A stretch of DNA of 64,000 nucleotides from Nocardia sp. NBC_01503 (GTDB lineage: Bacteria; Actinomycetota; Actinomycetes; Mycobacteriales; Mycobacteriaceae). Of this stretch, positions 24,483 to 31,623 are shown one piece after another. The notes below the pieces were generated by a model that saw only the letters and a program-made list of their open reading frames with translations, was not told the DNA's origin and made no database searches. Within the stretch, counting starts at the first letter, position 1. Every line of letters begins with the position of its first letter. Both the position numbers and the translations under genes were made by a program. The stretch is from assembly GCF_036327755.1 (NCBI RefSeq), contig NZ_CP109597.1:62001-126000 (forward strand), read 5' to 3'.

Positions 24483-24797
24483 CTAACCACTCGCGCACCC
24501 TTGATGCCGCGGCCGCCACAGTCGGCCGTTGGGTCCGGCTTCCTGGAGCCAGCGCAGTTGAGCCGCGGTGGCGCGGCCCTTGTCGGATTTCAGTTCGACC
24601 AGCAGGACCCGCCCGCGTCGCGCCAGGATCAGGTCCGGGAGTCCCTGGTCTCCCTCGTACGGGGTCACCCAGCCGCGCGCGGTGCGTGCTGGGCGGGTGT
24701 GCACGATTATCCAGCCGCAGCGCTGCGCGGTGTCCATCACGCGGCGCTGGAAGTCCGCTTCCGAGATCACGGTGGGCGGGGCGCTGAATCGGGTCAC
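24483..24797 (-). CDS. VRR-NUC domain nuclease
   Basis: 104 aa. It has ISEADFQRRVMDTAQRCGW, then GLPDLILA and VLLVELKSD: the PD-(D/E)XK core of VRR-NUC proteins (PF08774), typical of phages and mobile elements. The expected C-terminal basic helix appears out of frame after WRPRHQG, so the end may be frameshifted near 24500. It starts a group of phage-like small genes but no structural phage gene is near. Confidence 0.75.
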   Translation of the reverse strand: MTRFSAPPTVISEADFQRRVMDTAQRCGWIIVHTRPARTARGWVTPYEGDQGLPDLILARRGRVLLVELKSDKGRATAAQLRWLQEAGPNGRLWRPRHQGCASG

Positions 24798-24935
24798 CAG
24801 GTCTCTCCGTTCAGTTCGGTTGGGACGTAGGGGCTTTCGGGTCGAGCGGAATCGTGCCGGTGTGGGGTTCCACGAGCTTGGCCACGCGGTGGTTCCGGCC
24901 GGGATGAGCGGCCGGAACCACCGCCAGGTTGCGTC

Positions 24936-25199
24936 TTACAGCCAGTAGCCCGGTACCGGGCGCAGGTCGCCCGGCTGGCCGTCGCGCGCCACGCAGGACG
25001 GGCACAGGGGGCCGTCCAGCGGCGGCTCGGGCAGGTCCGGATCGCCGTACAAGACCACCCCGCACAGGGCGCGGGGCACTCGGCGCAGCGTGCGGGAGAT
25101 GACCCATCGCCACCAGCCCACGATGTGGACGTACTGCGGGGTATCGGAGGCGAGGTCACCACGCTGATCCGGCACGGTCCGGTTGTCGGGCGAGGTCAT
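24936..25199 (-). CDS. Small protein with a CxxC motif
   Basis: 87 aa. YVHIVGWWRWVISRTLRRVP, then LCGVVL and GPLCPSCVARDG. It has a short hydrophobic part and a zinc-knuckle-like CPSC. Its ATG overlaps the stop of the upstream gene (ATGA). The function is unknown. Confidence 0.6.
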   Translation of the reverse strand: MTSPDNRTVPDQRGDLASDTPQYVHIVGWWRWVISRTLRRVPRALCGVVLYGDPDLPEPPLDGPLCPSCVARDGQPGDLRPVPGYWL

Positions 25200-25615
25200 G
25201 ATCGCCCCTCGGCGACGTGCGTGCGGTCGGGGCGATTCGGCGGTTCAAGAAGCCATTCGGCGGCGTCGCGCAGATCGTCGTGTGCCACGCCCAGCGCGTA
25301 GATGGCGCTGCGGACGCTGTTCCGGGCGTGGTCACCGCCTGTGCCGTGCGGCGCGGGCGCCCAGCCGTCCAGCGCGTCGGATGCCTTTCCTGCCCCCTTC
25401 TCGAGGTTCGACAAGATGGTGGAGCTGGTTTCCACGTCGACCGGCAGCGCGCCGGCCTCTGCCGCCTTCTCCAGGTACGCCCCCAATTGCGCGATCGCGG
25501 CGGCGGCTGCGGCCACGAGTTCGCTCGTGTAGTTCCCGGCTGGCCAGTGCTGAGGGATCAGCTCGTTATCGGCGGCGCCCTGGTGGTCGGAACGGATTTC
25601 GCGTGGGTCGGACAT
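25196..25615 (-). CDS. Helical hypothetical protein, first gene of a leftward operon
   Basis: 139 aa from the ATG at 25615. The first part is acidic; an alanine-rich helix (LVAAAAAAIAQLGAYLEKAA) precedes a C-terminal helical part (AIYALGVAHDDLRDAAEWLL). It lies behind the triple TGGCTAGCCA operator and is probably repressed together with the divergent 25720 gene. Confidence 0.6.
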   Translation of the reverse strand: MSDPREIRSDHQGAADNELIPQHWPAGNYTSELVAAAAAAIAQLGAYLEKAAEAGALPVDVETSSTILSNLEKGAGKASDALDGWAPAPHGTGGDHARNSVRSAIYALGVAHDDLRDAAEWLLEPPNRPDRTHVAEGRS

Positions 25616-25627
25616 AGGAATCTCCAT

Positions 25628-25698
25628 ATGTGGCTAGCCACATCCAATATGTGGCTAGCCACATATGTTACGCTTCGGATGCCCTTAATGGCTAGCCA
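25628..25698. promoter_or_regulatory. Three palindromic operators in a divergent promoter
   Basis: ATGTGGCTAGCCACAT occurs twice as a perfect 16-bp palindrome (25628-25643 and 25649-25664), with a third core TGGCTAGCCA at 25689-25698. Centre spacing is 21 bp, two helix turns, then 37 bp. The adjacent small DNA-binding protein (25720) is the likely ligand. Confidence 0.75.
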
Positions 25699-25719
25699 CT
25701 TAGTGCAGAATGGGTGACC

Positions 25720-25983
25720 ATGGCAGACCGACACAGAGATCCCCAGCTGAACGTGCGCCCCCCGACCGAGCTCCGGACGGACGCGCAACAGCTGCTGGAG
25801 GATCGCGGCCTGGAGATGAAGGGCTTCGTAGTGGCCTGCCTGACTGCATTGACGGCTGATCCGGACCAGGTTCTGGAGTGGCTACGTCCGCACTGGCCCG
25901 CACCCAAGCCGCGGGGCAGACCCCCCAAGGCCGCGGACTCCACCCACGAACCCGAACCCCAGTCGGAAGGACACGACCGATGA
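25720..25983 (+). CDS. Small DNA-binding regulator, ribbon-helix-helix-like
   Basis: 87 aa from ATG 25720 (a GTG at 25714 is possible). PQLNVRPPTELRTDAQQLLE, then GLEMKGFVVACLTALTADPD fits a strand followed by two helices as in CopG/Arc-type repressors. The C-terminus is basic (KPRGRPPKA), an AT-hook-like tail. Its stop overlaps the start of the spdB-like gene (ATGA). Probably autoregulates through the palindromes upstream and so controls the transfer operon. Confidence 0.65.
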   Translation: MADRHRDPQLNVRPPTELRTDAQQLLEDRGLEMKGFVVACLTALTADPDQVLEWLRPHWPAPKPRGRPPKAADSTHEPEPQSEGHDR

Positions 25984-27590
25984 AACTGACCCGAAGCAAA
26001 CCCAAGACCCCTCCCCCGGACACGCAGGACCTGGTGCTCACCGGCGCGCTACCCGATCGCGCCCAGCACGCCCGCGATCGCGTAGCCGAGCAATACGACA
26101 CCGCGCTGACCGAGGCTCTTTCCGAGCGCGAGCTACGCGCCGAACGCGAACTGGCCGAGCTGGTGCGCGACACCGACCGCGCGCAGCAGGCCGCGATCAT
26201 CCAGTCCCAGGCCGCGGCGGCGGACCGGCTGCGCCGCACCACCGCGGCCCTGGCCGATCAGAAGGCCAAGGCCTTGATCGGCGCGGGGAAGGCCATCGCC
26301 GAACAGCGCCTGAGCGCCAGCCCCCACGCGAAGGTCGACAAACTGCGCCGCCGCAAGCCGATCGCGCTGGGCATCCTCACGGCCGTGCTCGTGGCCGGCA
26401 TGGTGATCTCCGCATTCCAGGTCCAGCACAACATCGCGCCCACCGGCGGAGTGAAGAACTCGCTGTGGTGGCTGGCCTTCGGTGTGGAGGGACTGATCAG
26501 CGGCATGCTGATCGCGCTGATGCTCTCCACCAGCGACACCGCCGAATGGGGCGTCATCGACACCGACGACCTACGCACCGTCTACGCCATCGAGGGCGGA
26601 CTGCTGGCCGCGATGATCGGGTTGAACGTCTTCCCCTTCGCCCGCGCCCACGAGTGGTTCCAGATGTGCGTGCACGGCATCGCGCCGATCGCGGTCGGTG
26701 GGGCGCTGCTGGTGCATCGGGTAGTGGCACGCCGCTACGGCAAGGCCATCGAGAAGGCGACCGCAGCGATTCCCGACCACGAGGATCTGGACGCGCAACT
26801 GACCGCGCTGAGCCGGATCGGTCAGCCGGTGAGGGCCGTATCCGAACGCCTGACCAATACCGAACCGAGCGTCCCGGTTTCCGCGCCGCTGCTGCAGAGC
26901 ACTACGCCCGCCCCGAGTGCTTCGCAGAGCAACGCCCTGGAATCGGCTGCTTCACAGATCGAATCGGCCCCTGCTCCACGAAGCGATGCCGGACTGTCGG
27001 CATCGGATTCGATCGTGAGCCAGCAGACCGAGGAAGCCCAGAACACGCCGGTCCGGGAGCTGTCCGCCGCTGCGGAGCAGCCGGTGGGCGGTCCCGCTAC
27101 GCAGCCGCTGCCGCCTGTTTCTCCGGAGCACTCCCCCATCGGCCACTCCCCCGAACAGGGCACCGCGGCGCTCTACCAGGAGCTGGCCGAGGTCCAGTCG
27201 GCCCGCCGCTACCAGCGCGGAACTGATACAGCCGAGATGCTGATGGGCATGGCCGATCAGCTGACCGCGCACCAGGAGGAAGGGGACCCGGATATCGAGG
27301 AACCCGAACCGGCGGAAGCGGATTCGGCGCAGCTGATGGTGGAGACCGCCGCGCGGTCCGAGTCCATGCAGAAGCGGGCCGCCACCGTCAAGGAGATGAC
27401 CAACGCCCGCAGCGATGTGGACCGCATCGCGCTGGTCCTGGCCTACCATGACGCGACCCGTGAAACGCCGTCGCAGATCGGGCGCGCGTTGGGTGTGGGC
27501 TTCACTCAGGTGAGGACGTGGGTGGATGCCGATGAGATGATCCGCAACGAGAACGGGGGCGCGCGGGTGCTGCCGCTGCGCGGCAAGTAG
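25980..27590 (+). CDS. SpdB-like plasmid spread protein (DUF2637-type)
   Basis: 536 aa. A charged coiled-coil N-terminus (about 30-115) is followed by four membrane helices between about 128 and 250 (ALGILTAVLVAGMVISAF, LLAAMIGLNVFPFARAHEWF, IAPIAVGGALLVHRVVARRY). A low-complexity linker (about 295-400) leads to a C-terminal HTH at about 480-525 (TPSQIGRALGVGFTQVRTWV). Spd proteins move plasmid DNA between hyphal or cell compartments after TraB-mediated entry. A strong terminator follows. Confidence 0.8.
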   Translation: MKLTRSKPKTPPPDTQDLVLTGALPDRAQHARDRVAEQYDTALTEALSERELRAERELAELVRDTDRAQQAAIIQSQAAAADRLRRTTAALADQKAKALIGAGKAIAEQRLSASPHAKVDKLRRRKPIALGILTAVLVAGMVISAFQVQHNIAPTGGVKNSLWWLAFGVEGLISGMLIALMLSTSDTAEWGVIDTDDLRTVYAIEGGLLAAMIGLNVFPFARAHEWFQMCVHGIAPIAVGGALLVHRVVARRYGKAIEKATAAIPDHEDLDAQLTALSRIGQPVRAVSERLTNTEPSVPVSAPLLQSTTPAPSASQSNALESAASQIESAPAPRSDAGLSASDSIVSQQTEEAQNTPVRELSAAAEQPVGGPATQPLPPVSPEHSPIGHSPEQGTAALYQELAEVQSARRYQRGTDTAEMLMGMADQLTAHQEEGDPDIEEPEPAEADSAQLMVETAARSESMQKRAATVKEMTNARSDVDRIALVLAYHDATRETPSQIGRALGVGFTQVRTWVDADEMIRNENGGARVLPLRGK

Positions 27591-27605
27591 CCGACCCTTA
27601 TAGGC

Positions 27606-27646
27606 GACGACAGCCCCGGCGGGCGCTATCCGCCGGGGCTGTCGTC
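27606..27646 (+). terminator. Strong hairpin terminator after the spdB-like gene
   Basis: A 17-bp perfect stem (GACGACAGCCCCGGCGG with its complement) with a 7-base loop lies 16 bp after the stop. It has no long T-run but is very stable. Confidence 0.75.
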
Positions 27647-27700
27647 TGTCTATGGACCCTACTGGCCTGGCTACTCCCCCACGCTGATCGGTGCCTGTCT

Positions 27701-27736
27701 CTCGTGTGTTTATTACCGCGGTAATAAACACACGAG
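27701..27736. promoter_or_regulatory. 36-bp perfect palindrome, parS-like
   Basis: Core TTTATTACCGCGGTAATAAA extended by GTG/CAC and further matching bases to 36 bp, 12 bp past the parB stop. The same core recurs at 29505, 30760 and 33646. It is probably the ParB centromere, or an operator shared by these transcription units. Confidence 0.75.
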
Positions 27737-27747
27737 GTGGGATCTGG

Positions 27748-28623
27748 CTACGCCTCGGCGGCGGCCAGCTGCTGCTGCAAGCTGTCCATCAGGTCGCGGA
27801 TCTCGCCCGGCTCGAGCCCGGTCACCAGCGCGGTGGCCAGCACGTCGGGTTTGGCGTCCCACTTCTTGAATGCCTTGGCGATCTCGGCTACTCCGAACTC
27901 GCGCCTGGGCGGCTTCGGCTTGGCGTTGTTCTTGCCGTCCTGTTCTTGCTTGGCCAGGGCTTCCTTCCAGCGCGCAACCTGTTCCGCGCGTGGCACTTTC
28001 GAGAGACTGCGGGCCTCGCGGAGCGCGAACTCCCCGCGGCGCACACTCTCCTGGATCTGCTCGGGAAGCTTCAGCAGCGAGAGCCGTTGGGAGATCCAGG
28101 GCTGTTTCTTGCCCAGCGACTTCGCGGCCGCTTCCTGTCCCCCGCAATCTTTGACCTGCTCACGCAGCGCCAGCGCTTCGTCGATGACGTCCAGGTCCCG
28201 ACGGTCGATGTTCTCCAGCAGCGCCCACGCGCGCAGGCTCCCCCGGGATTCGGCCATGGTGTCGTCGATGATCAGATCCATGGTCTCGCGGCCGAACTCC
28301 TCGCACGCGAGATGGCGGCGGTTGCCGATGACCGCGATGTGCTCGGCGTCCCCGATCCGATCCGCGTCCTCGGGGTACAGCTTCAGGAACGCGCCCCGGG
28401 TGATCCCCCGCCCGGGCTGGAGCTGCTTGTTCACGATGGACGCCAGGTCCGACACATCGGGATTGAACTTGCGCGGGTTGTACGGGTTCCGCGCGATCTT
28501 CGCGACCGGGATCGCGAGCGTCGTAGCGGCCGATTCCTCGACGACGTTCTCGCCGTCCACGACCGAGTTCGCGCCGGTCGCGCCCACCAGATCAGCCAGG
28601 TTCATCTTCGTCTTGGTGGCCAT
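27748..28623 (-). CDS. parB: ParB-family partition protein
   Basis: 291 aa. The N-terminal ParB domain (IPVAKIARNPYNPRKFN) has box II as VIGNRRHLACEEFG, followed by ENIDRRDLDVIDEA and a central HTH (EAAAKSLGKKQPWISQRLSL). The C-terminus is basic then helical (EIRDLMDSLQQQLAAAEA), fit for dimerisation. Its ATG shares a base with the parA stop (TGATG). Binds centromere sites, most likely the ATTACCGCGGTAAT palindromes. Confidence 0.9.
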   Translation of the reverse strand: MATKTKMNLADLVGATGANSVVDGENVVEESAATTLAIPVAKIARNPYNPRKFNPDVSDLASIVNKQLQPGRGITRGAFLKLYPEDADRIGDAEHIAVIGNRRHLACEEFGRETMDLIIDDTMAESRGSLRAWALLENIDRRDLDVIDEALALREQVKDCGGQEAAAKSLGKKQPWISQRLSLLKLPEQIQESVRRGEFALREARSLSKVPRAEQVARWKEALAKQEQDGKNNAKPKPPRREFGVAEIAKAFKKWDAKPDVLATALVTGLEPGEIRDLMDSLQQQLAAAEA

Positions 28624-29345
28624 CAGTGCCCGCCCCCGATATTCAACTCCAGCGCGAGCTTCGAGTAGTCCAGTCGGCACTCGACCCCGGTGCGGTTCTT
28701 CGGATAGGTGGTGACAACCTGCCCGTCCGCAGGTGCCCGAGAATTCAGTTTGTAATGGCGGATAACGGTTTTCGCCAGCGGCCACCCGTTGGCGCGCACG
28801 TAATCCTGGGTTTGCTCGAGATCGGACTTCCCATCGCGTGGATCCCAGTTGTTGATGACCACCCGATAGTCCAGGCCGCGCGGCTTGAGCAGTCGCTCGA
28901 TGGTCCGCGCGGTGGGATCGAAGCCGAGCGGCTCGGGTTCGATGGGGACGATCACCTGGGTGGCCACGTCGAGGATGGCGTGCAGCGCCTCGGCGAATGG
29001 CAATCCGGCGACCGGGTCATTATCGGTGCCGGTGTGGCCGATCCAGCCGGGGGTGTCGACGAAGAAGTGTTTGATGGTCGGCGAATTCGGCAGCGCACGC
29101 AACAGGTCGATGCGGTCGTAGTCGCTTTGCACCAGGTGGAAGGGCAGATTGGGGACCTGGTTACCCCACCACAACACCGACCCCTGCGGGTCGATGCTCA
29201 CCAGCGCCGTTTCCGATTCCGCATCCACGTTGCCTCCGGTGAGGGTGTCGGCCGTGGTGGCGGCGAGGTTCATCGAGGTGGTGGACTTCCCTACCCCGCC
29301 TTTTTGGTTCAGCAGAACACGAATTTCGGCCCGTTTCTTGGCCAT
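28623..29345 (-). CDS. parA: ParA-family partition ATPase
   Basis: 240 aa. Deviant Walker A at residues 14-21 (QKGGVGKST), Walker A' region SIDPQGSVLWWG, and VDTPGWIG as the Walker B area. It lacks an N-terminal HTH, so it is of the short (type Ib-like) class in which ParB or a site upstream regulates the operon. First gene of parAB; a 31-bp palindrome lies 160 bp upstream. Confidence 0.9.
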   Translation of the reverse strand: MAKKRAEIRVLLNQKGGVGKSTTSMNLAATTADTLTGGNVDAESETALVSIDPQGSVLWWGNQVPNLPFHLVQSDYDRIDLLRALPNSPTIKHFFVDTPGWIGHTGTDNDPVAGLPFAEALHAILDVATQVIVPIEPEPLGFDPTARTIERLLKPRGLDYRVVINNWDPRDGKSDLEQTQDYVRANGWPLAKTVIRHYKLNSRAPADGQVVTTYPKNRTGVECRLDYSKLALELNIGGGH

Positions 29346-29504
29346 AAGGCACAGCCTCCGTTTGCTTCGCCCATTCGAGGATGGGCTACTTCGGATGAAT
29401 ACCGCCGTGGTGGCAGCAGATCGGAAGCTACGGAGACGCTGGACGGTCGTCAAGCGGGCACGCGGCACAGGCCGAAACGATCCATCGAGATCACCCCGAA
29501 CCAG

Positions 29505-29535
29505 CCGGGGCTATTACCGCGGGTAATAGCCCCGG
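29505..29535. promoter_or_regulatory. parS-like palindrome upstream of parA
   Basis: CCGGGGCTATTACC and GGTAATAGCCCCGG around GCG: the same core as the other sites but with one extra base at the centre (GCG rather than CG) and different flanks. It lies between parA and the leftward 29597-30694 gene. Confidence 0.7.
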
Positions 29536-29596
29536 AGTGTGGGTCCGATACTGCGGCCTGCGTGAATCGCCACTCCCCCGCCCAGCCCGACGCTGT

Positions 29597-30694
29597 TCAG
29601 CTGCCATTCTCACCTTTGTCCGGATCTAGGTGCAGTTTCCAGATCTGCAAGCTCGGTTTGGTGCGGTCCCAATAGTCTGTCGGCACCAGATCCCGCAGCA
29701 TGCCCGGGTCGGGTTCGTGATGCAGCGCGCTCACACTGTTGTCCGGCTTCAGCGTCTCCGCGTTGAACAGCGTCGAATACATCGCACTGAGCTGACCCAC
29801 TATCTCAAATGTCGGCGGGTCGGCAGGTTCTGCGGGCTCGGGTGGCGCGTAGGAGAACACGAGGCGCGTCACTCGACCGTTGTCGTCCGTGATGGGGGTG
29901 CAGTCTTCCTCCCAGTTGCCGTAGAGCACGAGGAACTGCGCGATACGCAGCTCGATCGGGTTTTCGAGGACCCGTCCGGCTGCCCCGAGCTCCACACCCG
30001 CGATCTGGAAATCAATTTGCTGGGCGCCGTCGTCCACGATCGTCGAGGTCACCGACTCGGGTGCGGCAATCAGCGTCCATGTCAGCGGCGGTACCGTCCC
30101 GATCCATGCATCACCGACCGCGCTCATCTCGTTCACCCGCATCGCGTCCTCGAACGACAACGTGTAATTCGCGCCGTCGACTGTGAGCTTGTCGGCATCG
30201 ACCAGTGACCACTGATTGAGGTGGGACCAGTAGTGTGCGAAAAGCAAACGGGCGCCGGTCATCTCGGCGTAGCGCCGCAACTGCGCGACGTCTTTGCCTC
30301 GCAGCTTGCGGGGCTTCCATCTGTCGTGTGGCGCGACACCTTTCACTTCGACCAGCAGTTGCTCCCCGGCGGCGGTCACGATCCGGAAGTCCGGCGGCTG
30401 GATCCAACCATCTACGTCATCGAAGAAGTAGGTGCCGATATCTTCCTGCTTGATCAGCCGGACCGTGCCCAATGCGATCACCATCGCCTCGAACAACGTC
30501 TGCACTCGCCAGCCGTGCAACCGACTCGGATTACTCAGGGCATCGTCCAGCCCAGCGGCAATGCGGCGATCGAATGCCGTGCGGTGCGCCGGTTCGTCAA
30601 TCAAACCCTGTTTACCGTCGGTGAATCCGTATCGCGCGAACAGATCGACCATCTCCAGCGAGATGGATCCACCGCGCCCTGGCCGCAGCACCAT
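29597..30694 (-). CDS. Putative PD-(D/E)XK nuclease-like protein
   Basis: 365 aa, GAAGGG upstream of ATG 30694. At residues about 100-120, PPDFRI followed by LLVEVKGV gives the D...ExK pattern of the PD-(D/E)XK fold, with a helical N-terminus (MVDLFARYGF) and a beta-rich C-terminal 200 residues. Transposon TnsA-type or restriction-type nucleases share this arrangement, but I recognise no specific family. It lies between two ATTACCGCGGTAAT palindromes, so it may be co-regulated with parAB. Confidence 0.55.
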   Translation of the reverse strand: MVLRPGRGGSISLEMVDLFARYGFTDGKQGLIDEPAHRTAFDRRIAAGLDDALSNPSRLHGWRVQTLFEAMVIALGTVRLIKQEDIGTYFFDDVDGWIQPPDFRIVTAAGEQLLVEVKGVAPHDRWKPRKLRGKDVAQLRRYAEMTGARLLFAHYWSHLNQWSLVDADKLTVDGANYTLSFEDAMRVNEMSAVGDAWIGTVPPLTWTLIAAPESVTSTIVDDGAQQIDFQIAGVELGAAGRVLENPIELRIAQFLVLYGNWEEDCTPITDDNGRVTRLVFSYAPPEPAEPADPPTFEIVGQLSAMYSTLFNAETLKPDNSVSALHHEPDPGMLRDLVPTDYWDRTKPSLQIWKLHLDPDKGENGS

Positions 30695-30759
30695 CGCAAT
30701 TCCCTTCGATCGGATCCCGCGGACCTGACCCGCGCGAGCCCGGCCCGAACATTCAGCGG

Positions 30760-30787
30760 CCGATTTATTACCGCGGTAATAAATCGG
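30760..30787. promoter_or_regulatory. 28-bp parS-like palindrome
   Basis: Perfect palindrome with core ATTACCGCGGTAAT, 66 bp upstream of the 30694 start and 14 bp downstream of the mazF-like stop. Its position suits an operator of the nuclease-like gene or a centromere site. Confidence 0.7.
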
Positions 30788-30800
30788 GACGGGGGAGCGG

Positions 30801-31115
30801 CTACAAATCCAGGGCGGCGCGCAGTGCCAGCCCGACCTGCTCCATGACCTCATCGGGCACACGGCCGATCAGGGAATCGAACCGATCCACGTCGGTCTGC
30901 CCGCTCAGCCCACGCACGACCCGGATATAGGCCGTACCGCCGTTGTTGGGCAGCGTGATCGGGATCGACAGCAGCACGCGGCTGCCTGTCGGTGCCACGT
31001 CGGTCACGTCGCAGGTGATGGGGGAGCCGGTGTTGTTGAGTTCGTTCGCGCTGACGACCAGCACGTGGCGGGTCCTGCCGAGGCCCTTATAGGTCCAGAG
31101 TTCGCCACGTCTCAC
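30801..31115 (-). CDS. mazF: MazF/PemK-family toxin
   Basis: 104 aa. RRGELWTYKGLGRTRHVLVV, then NNGGTAYIRVVRGLSG: the family start (RRGxxW...R.vlVvS) and strand pattern of MazF-type mRNA interferases. Its start overlaps the antitoxin stop (ATGA). With the gene upstream it forms a type II toxin-antitoxin pair that would stabilise the plasmid. Confidence 0.8.
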   Translation of the reverse strand: MRRGELWTYKGLGRTRHVLVVSANELNNTGSPITCDVTDVAPTGSRVLLSIPITLPNNGGTAYIRVVRGLSGQTDVDRFDSLIGRVPDEVMEQVGLALRAALDL

Positions 31116-31366
31116 GCAACACCCCGACGCCGACGCTCGGCATCTTCCTCAGCGGCATACCAGGCTTCGGCTTCGGCCTCAGCTTCGGCAGTGCGGGCGG
31201 CGCCCTCTTCGGGGTGCGCTTGCGCCCATTCGGCCTCGGCCTCAGCGCCGTCCTTCAGCAGTTGCGATCGGCATGCGCGGGCAATCCACCCGGAGATGTT
31301 CGACCCGGCCGCGTCTTTGACCCGATTCAGTAGCAAGTCATCCATGGTGATCGTGGTTCTGGCCAT
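31112..31366 (-). CDS. Ribbon-helix-helix antitoxin of the MazF-like toxin
   Basis: 84 aa from ATG 31366. ARTTITMDDLLLNRVKDAAG is a typical ribbon-helix-helix N-terminus, followed by SGWIARACRSQLL and an alanine/glutamate-rich helix that would wrap the toxin. First gene of the pair. A partial second copy begins at 63985. Confidence 0.75.
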   Translation of the reverse strand: MARTTITMDDLLLNRVKDAAGSNISGWIARACRSQLLKDGAEAEAEWAQAHPEEGAARTAEAEAEAEAWYAAEEDAERRRRGVA

Positions 31367-31623
31367 ACAGATCAGCATACGATCGCGCATCAAAATGCGA
31401 TGATGAACTGTGTGCAGTCGAGTGATAACACCCGGTGCCGGTGGCTCGCGGCCGCCTTGTCGCCCATCAGCGCCGAGCCGTGCCCCACAGGCTGGGGAGG
31501 CAACTCCTCGACACCGGGTGTGAATTCATTTCCTCACGCGGACAAGGTATTTCGCCAGTGTGAGCCATACTCACGGTCTCACGCACGCACACGCACACCC
31601 CTTGCGAACCAGGGAGCGACGCT

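Noticed and set aside
28626-29675. Plus-strand frame of 349 codons opposite parA
   Set aside because: Shadow of parA, whose motifs are unmistakable.
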